A stretch of 64,000 bases of DNA from UBA7446 sp024639165. GTDB lineage: Bacteria > Bacteroidota > Bacteroidia > Flavobacteriales > Flavobacteriaceae. Both the position numbers and the translations under genes were made by a program. Under the pieces are notes generated by a model. It was given only the letters and a program-made list of their open reading frames with translations, had not been told where the DNA came from and did not search any database. The DNA lies in contig JAHEIX010000020.1 in the NCBI GenBank assembly GCA_024639165.1, forward strand, positions 1 through 64,000, read 5' to 3'. The first letter of the stretch is position 1. Each line of letters begins with the position of its first letter. Positions 55,070-62,494 of the stretch are shown one piece after another.

Positions 55070-56707
55070 TTACATCATGCCTGGCATGCCTCCACCACCC
55101 ATAGGCGGCATAGCGGCAGCTGGCGTGTCTTCTTTAATATCAACTAAGGCACATTCGGTAGTTAGAATCATCCCAGCTACAGAAGCAGCATTTTCAAGTG
55201 CAATTCGCGTCACTTTCTTAGGGTCAATGATTCCTTTTTCTTGCATGTTGCCATAGGTGTCGGTTTTGGCATCATATCCAAAATTGTTTTCACCTTCTAT
55301 AACCTTTGCAACTACCACAGAGCCTTCACCACCTGCATTTCCAACAATGGTACGTAGGGGTGACTCAATCGCTTTTGAGACAATTTGAATACCAGTTAGC
55401 TCGTCTGCATTTGTGCTTTTGAGCTTTCCTAAACTCGGCAATGCTTGTAGCAGTGCTACACCACCACCAGAAACGATACCTTCTTCAACTGCAGCCCTTG
55501 TCGCGTGTAGTGCATCGTCAACACGGTCTTTCTTTTCTTTCATCTCAACTTCAGAAGCGGCACCTACATAAAGTACTGCAACACCACCAGAAAGCTTGGC
55601 GAGTCGTTCTTGAAGCTTTTCTTTGTCATAGTCAGACGTAGATGCCTCAATTTGAGATTTGATTTGATTTACACGTGCTTTTATGTCGTCTGTGTTGCCT
55701 GCACCATTTACGACTGTAGTACTGTCTTTGTCAATGGTTACTTTTTCAGCAGTACCCAACATGTCGAGGGTTGCATTTTCAAGAGTAAATCCACGGTCTT
55801 CAGAAATAACGGTTCCGCCAGTTAAAATGGCAATGTCTTCCAACATAGCTTTTCTTCTGTCGCCAAACCCAGGTGCCTTAACAGCGGCTATTTTAAGCGA
55901 ACCGCGGAGTTTGTTGACCACAAGTGTTGCCAAAGCCTCTCCGTCTACGTCTTCTGCGATAACCACTAAAGGCTTACCACTTTGGGCAACAGGCTCTAGT
56001 ACAGGAAGCAAATCCTTCATGGTAGAAATTTTCTTGTCGTACAATAGAATGTATGGCGATTCCATATCTGCTTCCATTTTGTCTGAATTGGTAACAAAGT
56101 ATGGCGATATATAACCGCGGTCAAATTGCATACCTTCAACTATATCAACCGTAGTATCGGTTCCTTTAGCTTCTTCTACCGTGATAACGCCTTCCTTTCC
56201 TACTTTCTCAAAAGCTGCCGTAATCAACTCACCTATGGCTGCGTCGTTGTTAGCTGAAATGGATGCTACTTGTTTGATTTTTTCAGATGAGTTACCCACT
56301 TCAACAGCTTGTTTGTTAAGGTCAGCAACTATGGCTTCAACCGCTTTGTCAATACCTCGCTTAAGGTCCATAGGGTTAGCCCCTGCGGCAACATTTTTAA
56401 GTCCTTCTTTAACAATAGCTTGTGCAAGTATGGTTGCTGTTGTTGTCCCATCACCAGCTAAGTCGTTGGTTTTGGAAGCTACTTCTTTTACCATTTGTGC
56501 ACCCATATTTTCAAGGGCATCCTCAAGCTCTACTTCTTTAGCAACACTGACACCGTCCTTGGTTACTTGCGGGCCACCAAAAGACTTACCAATGATTACG
56601 TTTCGGCCTTTGGGCCCAAGCGTTACTTTAACTGCGTCTGCAAGTGCATCAACGCCACGCTTTAGTCCGTCGCGTGCTTCTATATCAAATTGAATTTTCT
56701 TTGCCAT
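55070..56707 (-). CDS. groL: chaperonin GroEL
   Basis: A 545-residue Hsp60 subunit. It has the ATP-site segment AGDGTTTATILAQAIV, the apical domain, the C-terminal GGVAVLYVGAASEVEMKEKKD-like region and a tail ending GMPGMM. The length is typical. It is coupled to groES nine bases upstream and closed by a strong terminator. Confidence 0.98.
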   Translation of the reverse strand: MAKKIQFDIEARDGLKRGVDALADAVKVTLGPKGRNVIIGKSFGGPQVTKDGVSVAKEVELEDALENMGAQMVKEVASKTNDLAGDGTTTATILAQAIVKEGLKNVAAGANPMDLKRGIDKAVEAIVADLNKQAVEVGNSSEKIKQVASISANNDAAIGELITAAFEKVGKEGVITVEEAKGTDTTVDIVEGMQFDRGYISPYFVTNSDKMEADMESPYILLYDKKISTMKDLLPVLEPVAQSGKPLVVIAEDVDGEALATLVVNKLRGSLKIAAVKAPGFGDRRKAMLEDIAILTGGTVISEDRGFTLENATLDMLGTAEKVTIDKDSTTVVNGAGNTDDIKARVNQIKSQIEASTSDYDKEKLQERLAKLSGGVAVLYVGAASEVEMKEKKDRVDDALHATRAAVEEGIVSGGGVALLQALPSLGKLKSTNADELTGIQIVSKAIESPLRTIVGNAGGEGSVVVAKVIEGENNFGYDAKTDTYGNMQEKGIIDPKKVTRIALENAASVAGMILTTECALVDIKEDTPAAAMPPMGGGGMPGMM

Positions 56708-56716
56708 GATAATGTT

Positions 56717-56998
56717 TTATGAAATGATTCCTAGAATATCGCTTTCGCGCATGATGATGTAATCGCCACCGTCTAATTTTAGCTCTGTGCCAGCGTATTT
56801 GCCATACAATACGGTGTCACCTACCTGAACAGTGATGGCATCGTCTTTGGTTCCTGGTCCTGTAGCAACTACAGTTCCTTTTTGCGGTTTTTCTTTGGCT
56901 GTATCTGGAATGATAATTCCTGATGCGGTAGTCGTTTCTGCCGCCAATGGCGCAATCACAACACGATCAGCCAAGGGTTTGATATTGATCGTACTCAT
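56717..56998 (-). CDS. groS: co-chaperonin GroES
   Basis: A 93-residue Hsp10 subunit. INIKPLADRVVIAPLAAE at the start, the mobile loop with TTASGIIIPDTAKEKPQ and the final DYIIMRESDILGII are canonical. It is the first gene of the groESL operon. A sigma-54-like promoter lies 30-45 bases upstream. Confidence 0.97.
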   Translation of the reverse strand: MSTINIKPLADRVVIAPLAAETTTASGIIIPDTAKEKPQKGTVVATGPGTKDDAITVQVGDTVLYGKYAGTELKLDGGDYIIMRESDILGIIS

Positions 56999-57027
56999 GT
57001 ATAAAAATTTAGTTTATAAAATTATTA

Positions 57028-57042
57028 GCATCAATTGTGCCA
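57028..57042 (-). promoter_or_regulatory. sigma-54-type promoter of groESL
   Basis: On the minus strand TGGCACAATTGATGC has the -24 TGGCAC and the -12 GC with exactly ten bases between GG and GC. It deviates from consensus only at the first T of TTGC. Transcription would start near 57016, 18 bases before the groES ATG. A sigma-54 activator gene lies 1.5 kb upstream. Confidence 0.6.
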
Positions 57043-57090
57043 TTACAAAAATCAAGAAAAAAGCAGTCAAAAGCTGACAGCTTGACATTA

Positions 57091-57447
57091 TTAATCCTCG
57101 CCGTCTGTTTGTGGTAACTCAGGAAGTTCTTCTGGAATTTCTTCTGGAATAGTTTCAGGAATACTCTCCTCAATTGCTGCTTCATCAATAAGAGTAGACT
57201 CACTTGTATTAGAAGGCATGCTAATCATGGAATTGGAAATCAGAATAAGAACCAATAATAAGGTAGCTAGCACCCAAGTACTTTTATCTAAAAAGTCGGT
57301 TGTTTTTTGAACGCCTCCAAGTTGTTGAGAGCTACCGCCAAATGCAGATGAAAGACCCCCGCCTTTTGGATTTTGAACCATTACGACCAGAATGAGCAAA
57401 AAGCAAACGATGATGGTTAGTACTAGAAAAATGGAAAATGTACTCAT
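57091..57447 (-). CDS. secG: preprotein translocase subunit SecG
   Basis: A 118-residue protein starting at 57447 (MSTFSIFLVL); a longer frame runs into the previous gene. It has two membrane helices joined by the SecG loop VVMVQNPKGGGLSSAFGG, and a second helix WVLATLLLVLILIS. The acidic tail rich in Glu, Pro and Ile (about 40 residues) is typical of Bacteroidetes SecG. It assists the SecYEG channel in the inner membrane. Confidence 0.94.
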   Translation of the reverse strand: MSTFSIFLVLTIIVCFLLILVVMVQNPKGGGLSSAFGGSSQQLGGVQKTTDFLDKSTWVLATLLLVLILISNSMISMPSNTSESTLIDEAAIEESIPETIPEEIPEELPELPQTDGED

Positions 57448-57448
57448 A

Positions 57449-58060
57449 TTAACTTTGGTTTTGTGCTTTCTTAATTTTTTTGATTTGGTCTGCAAATAAA
57501 CTACTTTTTTCTGGATATTTCAATGCCAATATCTCATAGGCGTTAATTGCATTTTTAAATTTCCCTTGCTTGACATAAATCTGTGCCAGGGTCTCTGTCA
57601 TCAGCGATTTGTCGTCAAATTGTTGCTTTTGCGTGAGATCGATTGTTTTCTTTTCGGTTTTAACCAAATCAATTTTAGGGGTATCAGCAATAAATTTATC
57701 AATGAGTCGCTCTTGATTTGTTTCTTTTGGCAAGGAATCATCTACTTGGTGCAGCCAATCGACAAACGACATAACTTGGTCAGCTGCACGACTTTGTCGG
57801 GCAAGTGTGACGCGTTCTGCTTCACCTGCAGGAGATTTGATAAGGTGCAATCTGTTTTTAGTGTGTACCGCACAGGATGCTAAAAAAGAAGGGGCCTGCT
57901 TTTGGGCATGCTTTTCAGCAATTTGCCAACCCAAATGGTGTAAGGCTTGAAAATAAGGATACTGTTGTATGAGTGTTTCTACACGACTTAGGGTCGCTGA
58001 TGGGTCCTCCTGTCCCTGCTCACGTAATGTTGTCAAATATGTACGTTCGCTGTTTACCAT
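57449..58060 (-). CDS. TPR-like protein of the lptE-secG cluster
   Basis: A 203-residue soluble protein with a helical N-terminus (RVETLIQQYPYFQALHHLG), a charged linker and one C-terminal TPR-like hairpin (LAQIYVKQGKFKNAINAYEI). It overlaps lptE by seven bases and abuts secG, which supports co-expression. No enzyme motif is seen. It may be a scaffold for the envelope or secretion machinery. The precise role is unknown. Confidence 0.8.
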   Translation of the reverse strand: MVNSERTYLTTLREQGQEDPSATLSRVETLIQQYPYFQALHHLGWQIAEKHAQKQAPSFLASCAVHTKNRLHLIKSPAGEAERVTLARQSRAADQVMSFVDWLHQVDDSLPKETNQERLIDKFIADTPKIDLVKTEKKTIDLTQKQQFDDKSLMTETLAQIYVKQGKFKNAINAYEILALKYPEKSSLFADQIKKIKKAQNQS

Positions 58061-58560
58061 TTTGCCAAAGATTCGTTAAAAATATCTTGGGTTATGCGTT
58101 CGAACAGAATTTCATGCGCTTCTGTTTGTATGGATTGAACTTGTGTGGCAGCATCAAAATCAAAGAAGAAACTAAATTTTTTCTCAAAGTCGTCGTCTTC
58201 GTTAAGAGTGTTAAAGTAACGCACATTAACGCTCATGGTTAGCCTGTTTTGGGCTGCGGTTTCCTGAGCGGTTGCAGTCATGGGAGTTACTCGATAGGTG
58301 ACAATTTCGCCTTCATAAATCAAATGCCCGTTGACATTAGTCAGATCTAAGTTGGTTTGATTTAGTAACATTTCTTGAACTGCATTTGTAAAATCTCGAT
58401 CAAGCCCTGGCTCAAAAACGGACCCCACTTCATTAGCAGCATTGTTTACAAAAAAGTTGACTTGCACTGTTTCTGCCCCTTCTGGAATAGAAGCTCCCGT
58501 AAAGGAATAAAACTTACATCCCACCAGCAAAACAAAAATCAAAACAATACCTATTCTCAT
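58054..58560 (-). CDS. lptE: LptE-like LPS-assembly lipoprotein
   Basis: A 168-residue lipoprotein (lipobox LVGC, Cys15). The order SFTGASIPEGAETVQVNFF, then a helix (DFTNAVQEMLL) and a beta-rich half (YEGEIVTYRVTP) matches the LptE family of Bacteroidetes. LptE plugs the LptD barrel that places LPS in the outer membrane. It starts one base after the sigma-54 activator stop. Confidence 0.88.
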   Translation of the reverse strand: MRIGIVLIFVLLVGCKFYSFTGASIPEGAETVQVNFFVNNAANEVGSVFEPGLDRDFTNAVQEMLLNQTNLDLTNVNGHLIYEGEIVTYRVTPMTATAQETAAQNRLTMSVNVRYFNTLNEDDDFEKKFSFFFDFDAATQVQSIQTEAHEILFERITQDIFNESLAKW

Positions 58561-58561
58561 A

Positions 58562-59806
58562 CTATTTGTCTAAATCAAATTGTTTAATCTTTCGGTAGAG
58601 TGTTCGCTCCGAAATACCCAATTCTGCTGCAGCAGCCTTTCTTCTGCCCTTGTTGCGTTCCAATGCTTTGACGATAAGCTCTAGTTCTTTATCCTGTAAA
58701 GATAGCGTTTCTGCTTCTTCAATTTCTTCAGCATACTCATATCGGTCGTTAAAGGCTTGTTGAACCGGTGTAGCTGTAGTAGGGGATTGCAATTGGTAGG
58801 GTTCTTCTTCCGTGGGTTTGTCTCCGTATATTTTTTCAATTAATCCCTCATGTTGTGCTTTCGCTTGATCCATGCTAGAGGTGTTCATGAGCTCGTGGGT
58901 CAGTTTTTTTAGATCGTTGAGGTCGGCTTTCATATCAAAAAGCACTTTGTATAGAATTTCACGTTCTGAAGAAAAATCACCACCCGCTTCTTTTTGATTA
59001 ATAACTGCGGGCAAGTTCGCTTTTGTCGCAGGAAGGTATTGCTTTAAAATATGTACATCAATATTTCTTTCTTGTTCCAAAACGGATAGCTGCTCAGCAA
59101 TGTTACGCAGTTGGCGTATATTTCCTGCCCATGGTTGTTGCTCGAGTAAAGCCTGTGCCTTGTCATCTAAGCGTACGGTTGGCATGCGGTATTTTTGTGC
59201 AAAATCGGCAGCAAACTTGCGGAACAAAAGGTGAATATCACCCTTTCTGTCTCTAAGGGGCGGCAGGTTGATTTCAACCGTACTTAGCCTGTAGTATAAA
59301 TCTTCTCTAAATTTTCCTTTGTGAATGGCTTCAAGCATGTGCACATTGGTTGCTGCTACCACACGTACATCTGTTTTTTGCACTTTAGAAGACCCCACTT
59401 TTAAAAATTCGCCGTTTTCTAAGACTCGAAGTAGTCTTACTTGAGTCGACAGTGGTAATTCACCAACTTCGTCTAAAAATATGGTACCTCCATCAGCTAC
59501 TTCAAAGTAACCACTACGTGTTTGTGTAGCTCCTGTAAAGGCGCCTTTTTCATGCCCAAATAACTCCGAATCAATGGTTCCTTCTGGAATAGCGCCGCAG
59601 TTTACAGCTATAAACTTACCGTGTTTGCGGTTGGACAGTTGATGAATGATGCGTGGAAAAATTTCTTTCCCCACCCCAGATTCTCCTGTCACCAATACCG
59701 AGATTTCAGTGGGGGCAACACGGAGTGCTTTGCCAATGGCAAAATTGAGTTGAGGATCATTGCCAATGATGCCAAAACGTTGTTTTATATTTTGAACATT
59801 ATCCAT
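58562..59806 (-). CDS. sigma-54-dependent activator without a sensor domain
   Basis: A 414-residue AAA+ activator. The start at 59806 (MDNVQNIKQRF) is preferred; an upstream ATG lies well inside miaB. The core has Walker A GESGVGKE, the sigma-54 contact loop GAFTGA in HEKGAFTGATQ and Walker B GGTIFLDEVGELP. The C-terminus is a Fis-type helix-turn-helix (GRRKAAAAELGISERTLYRK). Only about 20 residues precede the AAA+ domain, so there is no receiver, GAF or PAS sensor. It may be constitutive or controlled by partners. It overlaps miaB and precedes lptE. Confidence 0.93.
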   Translation of the reverse strand: MDNVQNIKQRFGIIGNDPQLNFAIGKALRVAPTEISVLVTGESGVGKEIFPRIIHQLSNRKHGKFIAVNCGAIPEGTIDSELFGHEKGAFTGATQTRSGYFEVADGGTIFLDEVGELPLSTQVRLLRVLENGEFLKVGSSKVQKTDVRVVAATNVHMLEAIHKGKFREDLYYRLSTVEINLPPLRDRKGDIHLLFRKFAADFAQKYRMPTVRLDDKAQALLEQQPWAGNIRQLRNIAEQLSVLEQERNIDVHILKQYLPATKANLPAVINQKEAGGDFSSEREILYKVLFDMKADLNDLKKLTHELMNTSSMDQAKAQHEGLIEKIYGDKPTEEEPYQLQSPTTATPVQQAFNDRYEYAEEIEEAETLSLQDKELELIVKALERNKGRRKAAAAELGISERTLYRKIKQFDLDK

Positions 59807-61283
59807 GATGATGTTTTTGAGTTGGGCCATAACCTACAGCAGTACCAATAAGCGTTGCTGAGGTACAAGTGTCAATTTTGACCGATACAAAATCGCCTAT
59901 TTTGTAGTGGTCCTTTGGAAAAACGACCACGGTGTTTTGTGGTGCTCTTCCGCTCCATTGCTGTTCAGATCGTTTAGATGTTTTTTCGATAAGGACTTCT
60001 ACCGTTTTTCCTAATTGTTGATCATTTCGGATGCGACCATGTTTTTGTTGCATATCCACAATTTCCTGAAGTCTTCTTTTTTTGACGTCCTCTGGAATAT
60101 TATCTTCTAATTTTTTTGCAGCTGGGGTGCCTGGTCGTTCGGAGTACATGAACATAAATCCAAAATCGTAGGTTACATATTCCATGAGACTCAGGGTGTC
60201 TTTGTGGTCTTGCTCTGTTTCATTGGGAAAGCCTGCAATCATATCCTGGGAAATGCCACAATCGGGCAAAAGCTGCTTAATATCGTCGATTAATTGCATG
60301 TATTCCTCACGTGTGTGTTGCCGGTTCATGGCTTTAAGGACATCATTGCTTCCAGATTGAACAGGAAGGTGTATGTAGTTGCATATGTTGGGGTGCTTCG
60401 CCATGATATGAAGCACGTCTCGTGTCATGTCTTGTGGATTGGACGTAGAAAAGCGTATACGAATTCCAGGGTGTGCTTGTGCCACCAAGTCCAATAAGTG
60501 ATGAAAGTGAACGGCGGTCTTTTGTTGTAGTGCACTAGCTTTTTTAAAGTCTTTTTTAGGACCACCACCATACCAAAGGTAGCTATCGACATTTTGCCCC
60601 AAAAGCGTAACTTCTTTAAAGCCATTTTCGGCAAGATTACTTACTTCGGCTAAAATACTTTTTGGGTCTCTGCTTCGTTCACGCCCACGGGTGAAAGGCA
60701 CCACGCAGAACGTGCACATATTATCACAGCCACGTGTTATGGAAACAAAAGCGGTTACCCCATTGGATTGCAAACGTACCGGTTGCACATCGCCGTATGT
60801 TTCTTCTTTTGAAAGAATAACATTAACAGCATCCCTGCCTGATTCAACTTCTGCAACAAGATTAGGAAGGTCTTTGTAGGCATCGGGTCCTACTACTAAA
60901 TCCACAATTTTTTCCTCTTCTAAAAAAGCACTTTTTAGTCGTTCGGCCATACAACCCAATACGCCTACTTTTAGTTTAGGGTTGGATTTTTTTGCTTTTT
61001 GAAAAGTGGTAAGCCGTTTGCGAACGGTCTGTTCTGCTTTGTCTCTTATGGAACAAGTGTTGACCAGAATTAGGTCGGCTTCGTTAAGCTCGTTCGTTGT
61101 TTGATAGCCTGCTTCTCCCAAAATGGAAGCTACAATTTCACTATCTGAAAAATTCATTTGACAGCCGTAAGATTCAATGAACATCTTTTTCGTGGCCTTG
61201 TTGTTGGGTTCGTTAGCAACGGACAGTACCTCGCCATTGTAGGCATTTGGATTTTTGGTATCGACAACAGGCGTGTTGGGCAT
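59799..61283 (-). CDS. miaB: tRNA-2-methylthio-N6-dimethylallyladenosine synthase
   Basis: A 494-residue radical-SAM methylthiotransferase modifying A37 of tRNAs. The N-terminal cluster Cys residues are in ESYGCQMN, VNTCSIRD and VLGCMAERL. The radical-SAM triad CDNMCTFC follows, and a C-terminal TRAM domain binds tRNA. The start at 61283 is likely; other in-frame starts exist. The N-terminal 35 or so residues are a non-conserved leader. Confidence 0.95.
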   Translation of the reverse strand: MPNTPVVDTKNPNAYNGEVLSVANEPNNKATKKMFIESYGCQMNFSDSEIVASILGEAGYQTTNELNEADLILVNTCSIRDKAEQTVRKRLTTFQKAKKSNPKLKVGVLGCMAERLKSAFLEEEKIVDLVVGPDAYKDLPNLVAEVESGRDAVNVILSKEETYGDVQPVRLQSNGVTAFVSITRGCDNMCTFCVVPFTRGRERSRDPKSILAEVSNLAENGFKEVTLLGQNVDSYLWYGGGPKKDFKKASALQQKTAVHFHHLLDLVAQAHPGIRIRFSTSNPQDMTRDVLHIMAKHPNICNYIHLPVQSGSNDVLKAMNRQHTREEYMQLIDDIKQLLPDCGISQDMIAGFPNETEQDHKDTLSLMEYVTYDFGFMFMYSERPGTPAAKKLEDNIPEDVKKRRLQEIVDMQQKHGRIRNDQQLGKTVEVLIEKTSKRSEQQWSGRAPQNTVVVFPKDHYKIGDFVSVKIDTCTSATLIGTAVGYGPTQKHHHG

Positions 61284-61363
61284 GCATTTATTTTTTTGAG
61301 CATACAAAAGTACAAAATATCATCGAAATTGACATTTTGTCAGGTTGTTGAGTTTTAATGCTT

Positions 61364-61780
61364 TTAGTGGGGCAGTCTCGGTTTTAGCAATCCGTAGCAA
61401 TATGTGCCAAGAAGTGCAAAAACAAAAACCACAAGTAGTGGCAGATAGCCTGCGCCAATCAGCACATATATAGGGCCTGGACAAGCGCCTGTAAGTGCCC
61501 AGCCTAAGCCAAATATACTTCCGCCATAAAGAGATCCCTTAATGTGTTTGGGCTTAGGTGCGATCTGAATTTCTGTTCCAAAAAAGGAGCGCATGTTATT
61601 CCGCTTTATCAGTTGTGTGATAATAACTCCCAGCGCTACAGCAGCCCCTATGATTCCATACATATGGAAAGATTTAAATTGAAACATTTCATAGATCCGG
61701 AACCAGGAGGCGGCTTCAGATTTAATCATAATGATGCCAAATAAAATGCCGATGGAAAAGTACAATATTGTTCGTTTCAT
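61364..61780 (-). CDS. YeeE/YedE family membrane protein, second half-size subunit
   Basis: A 138-residue protein with four or so helices. The start at 61780 (MKRTILYFSIG) overlaps the previous stop by four bases (ATGA). The family motif GWALTGACPGPIYVLIGAG, with its conserved Cys, is present. Such proteins are relatives of thiosulfate transporters (TsuA/YeeE) and occur as adjacent half-size pairs. Confidence 0.9.
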   Translation of the reverse strand: MKRTILYFSIGILFGIIMIKSEAASWFRIYEMFQFKSFHMYGIIGAAVALGVIITQLIKRNNMRSFFGTEIQIAPKPKHIKGSLYGGSIFGLGWALTGACPGPIYVLIGAGYLPLLVVFVFALLGTYCYGLLKPRLPH

Positions 61781-62334
61781 AATATATAAGGCAGTATTAG
61801 GTGGTTCATAAGTAGTCCGCCAACAAAGAATCCAATAACAGCAACAAACGATGGCCACTGTAAGTCACTAAGGCCTGAAATCGCATGACCAGAAGTACAG
61901 CCACCTGCATACCGTGTTCCAAAACCAATTAAAAAACCCCCCAGAGCCAGAAGCACAAGGGTTTTAGGCTGCGTTAGCGCTTCTATGCCAAACAGTTCTG
62001 GTGGCATAAATTCAACTCCAGCGCCTGAAATCCCCATTTGATTAAGTTCGGTGACTACATCAGGGTGGATCATGCCTACACTGCCATTAGTCATGTATGT
62101 GGCTGCTATAAACCCTCCTACAGCTGCTCCTAAAGCAACCAGTAACCCCCATCGGTTTGCTTTCCAGTCTCCAGCAAAAAAGGGAATTTTTTTACCGGCA
62201 CCCGCCATGGAACACATGGTTTTTAGGTTTGTAGACATTCCAAAGCGCTTTTCGCTAAAGAGCAGTAAAAAAAGTACAACCGCAATAGCAGGTCCACCAA
62301 CATACCAAGGCCAAGGAGCCAAAATTAAATCCAT
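61777..62334 (-). CDS. YeeE/YedE family membrane protein, first half-size subunit
   Basis: A 185-residue membrane protein. The ATG at 62334 is preferred to a TTG upstream. FGTRYAGGCTSGHAISGLSDLQWPS carries the YeeE Cys motif (GGCTSGH). The paired gene next to it supplies the other half. The predicted role is import of a sulfur compound such as thiosulfate; direct proof is lacking. Confidence 0.9.
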   Translation of the reverse strand: MDLILAPWPWYVGGPAIAVVLFLLLFSEKRFGMSTNLKTMCSMAGAGKKIPFFAGDWKANRWGLLVALGAAVGGFIAATYMTNGSVGMIHPDVVTELNQMGISGAGVEFMPPELFGIEALTQPKTLVLLALGGFLIGFGTRYAGGCTSGHAISGLSDLQWPSFVAVIGFFVGGLLMNHLILPYIL

Positions 62335-62468
62335 AGTCAAATATTTTTTCAAATATAATGTGAATAATGTAGCACGAACAAAAATATTTTGTTGGGCAAC
62401 AACGAAGAAATTTCAGCTTTTTTTTATCGCTTAGGCACGTCACTATTTTCACAAAACATAAATTCGCC

Positions 62469-62476
62469 TACTTTTG
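62469..62476 (+). promoter_or_regulatory. flavobacterial -7 promoter element of topA
   Basis: TACTTTTG matches the Bacteroidetes -7 consensus TAnnTTTG exactly and lies 18 bases before the topA ATG. No clear -33 TTG is present. Confidence 0.5.
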
Positions 62477-62494
62477 TTCTCTTAAAAGTTACAC

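Noticed and set aside
55441..56693. Long plus-strand frames opposite groEL
   Set aside because: They are shadows of the very conserved groEL gene and have low-complexity composition.
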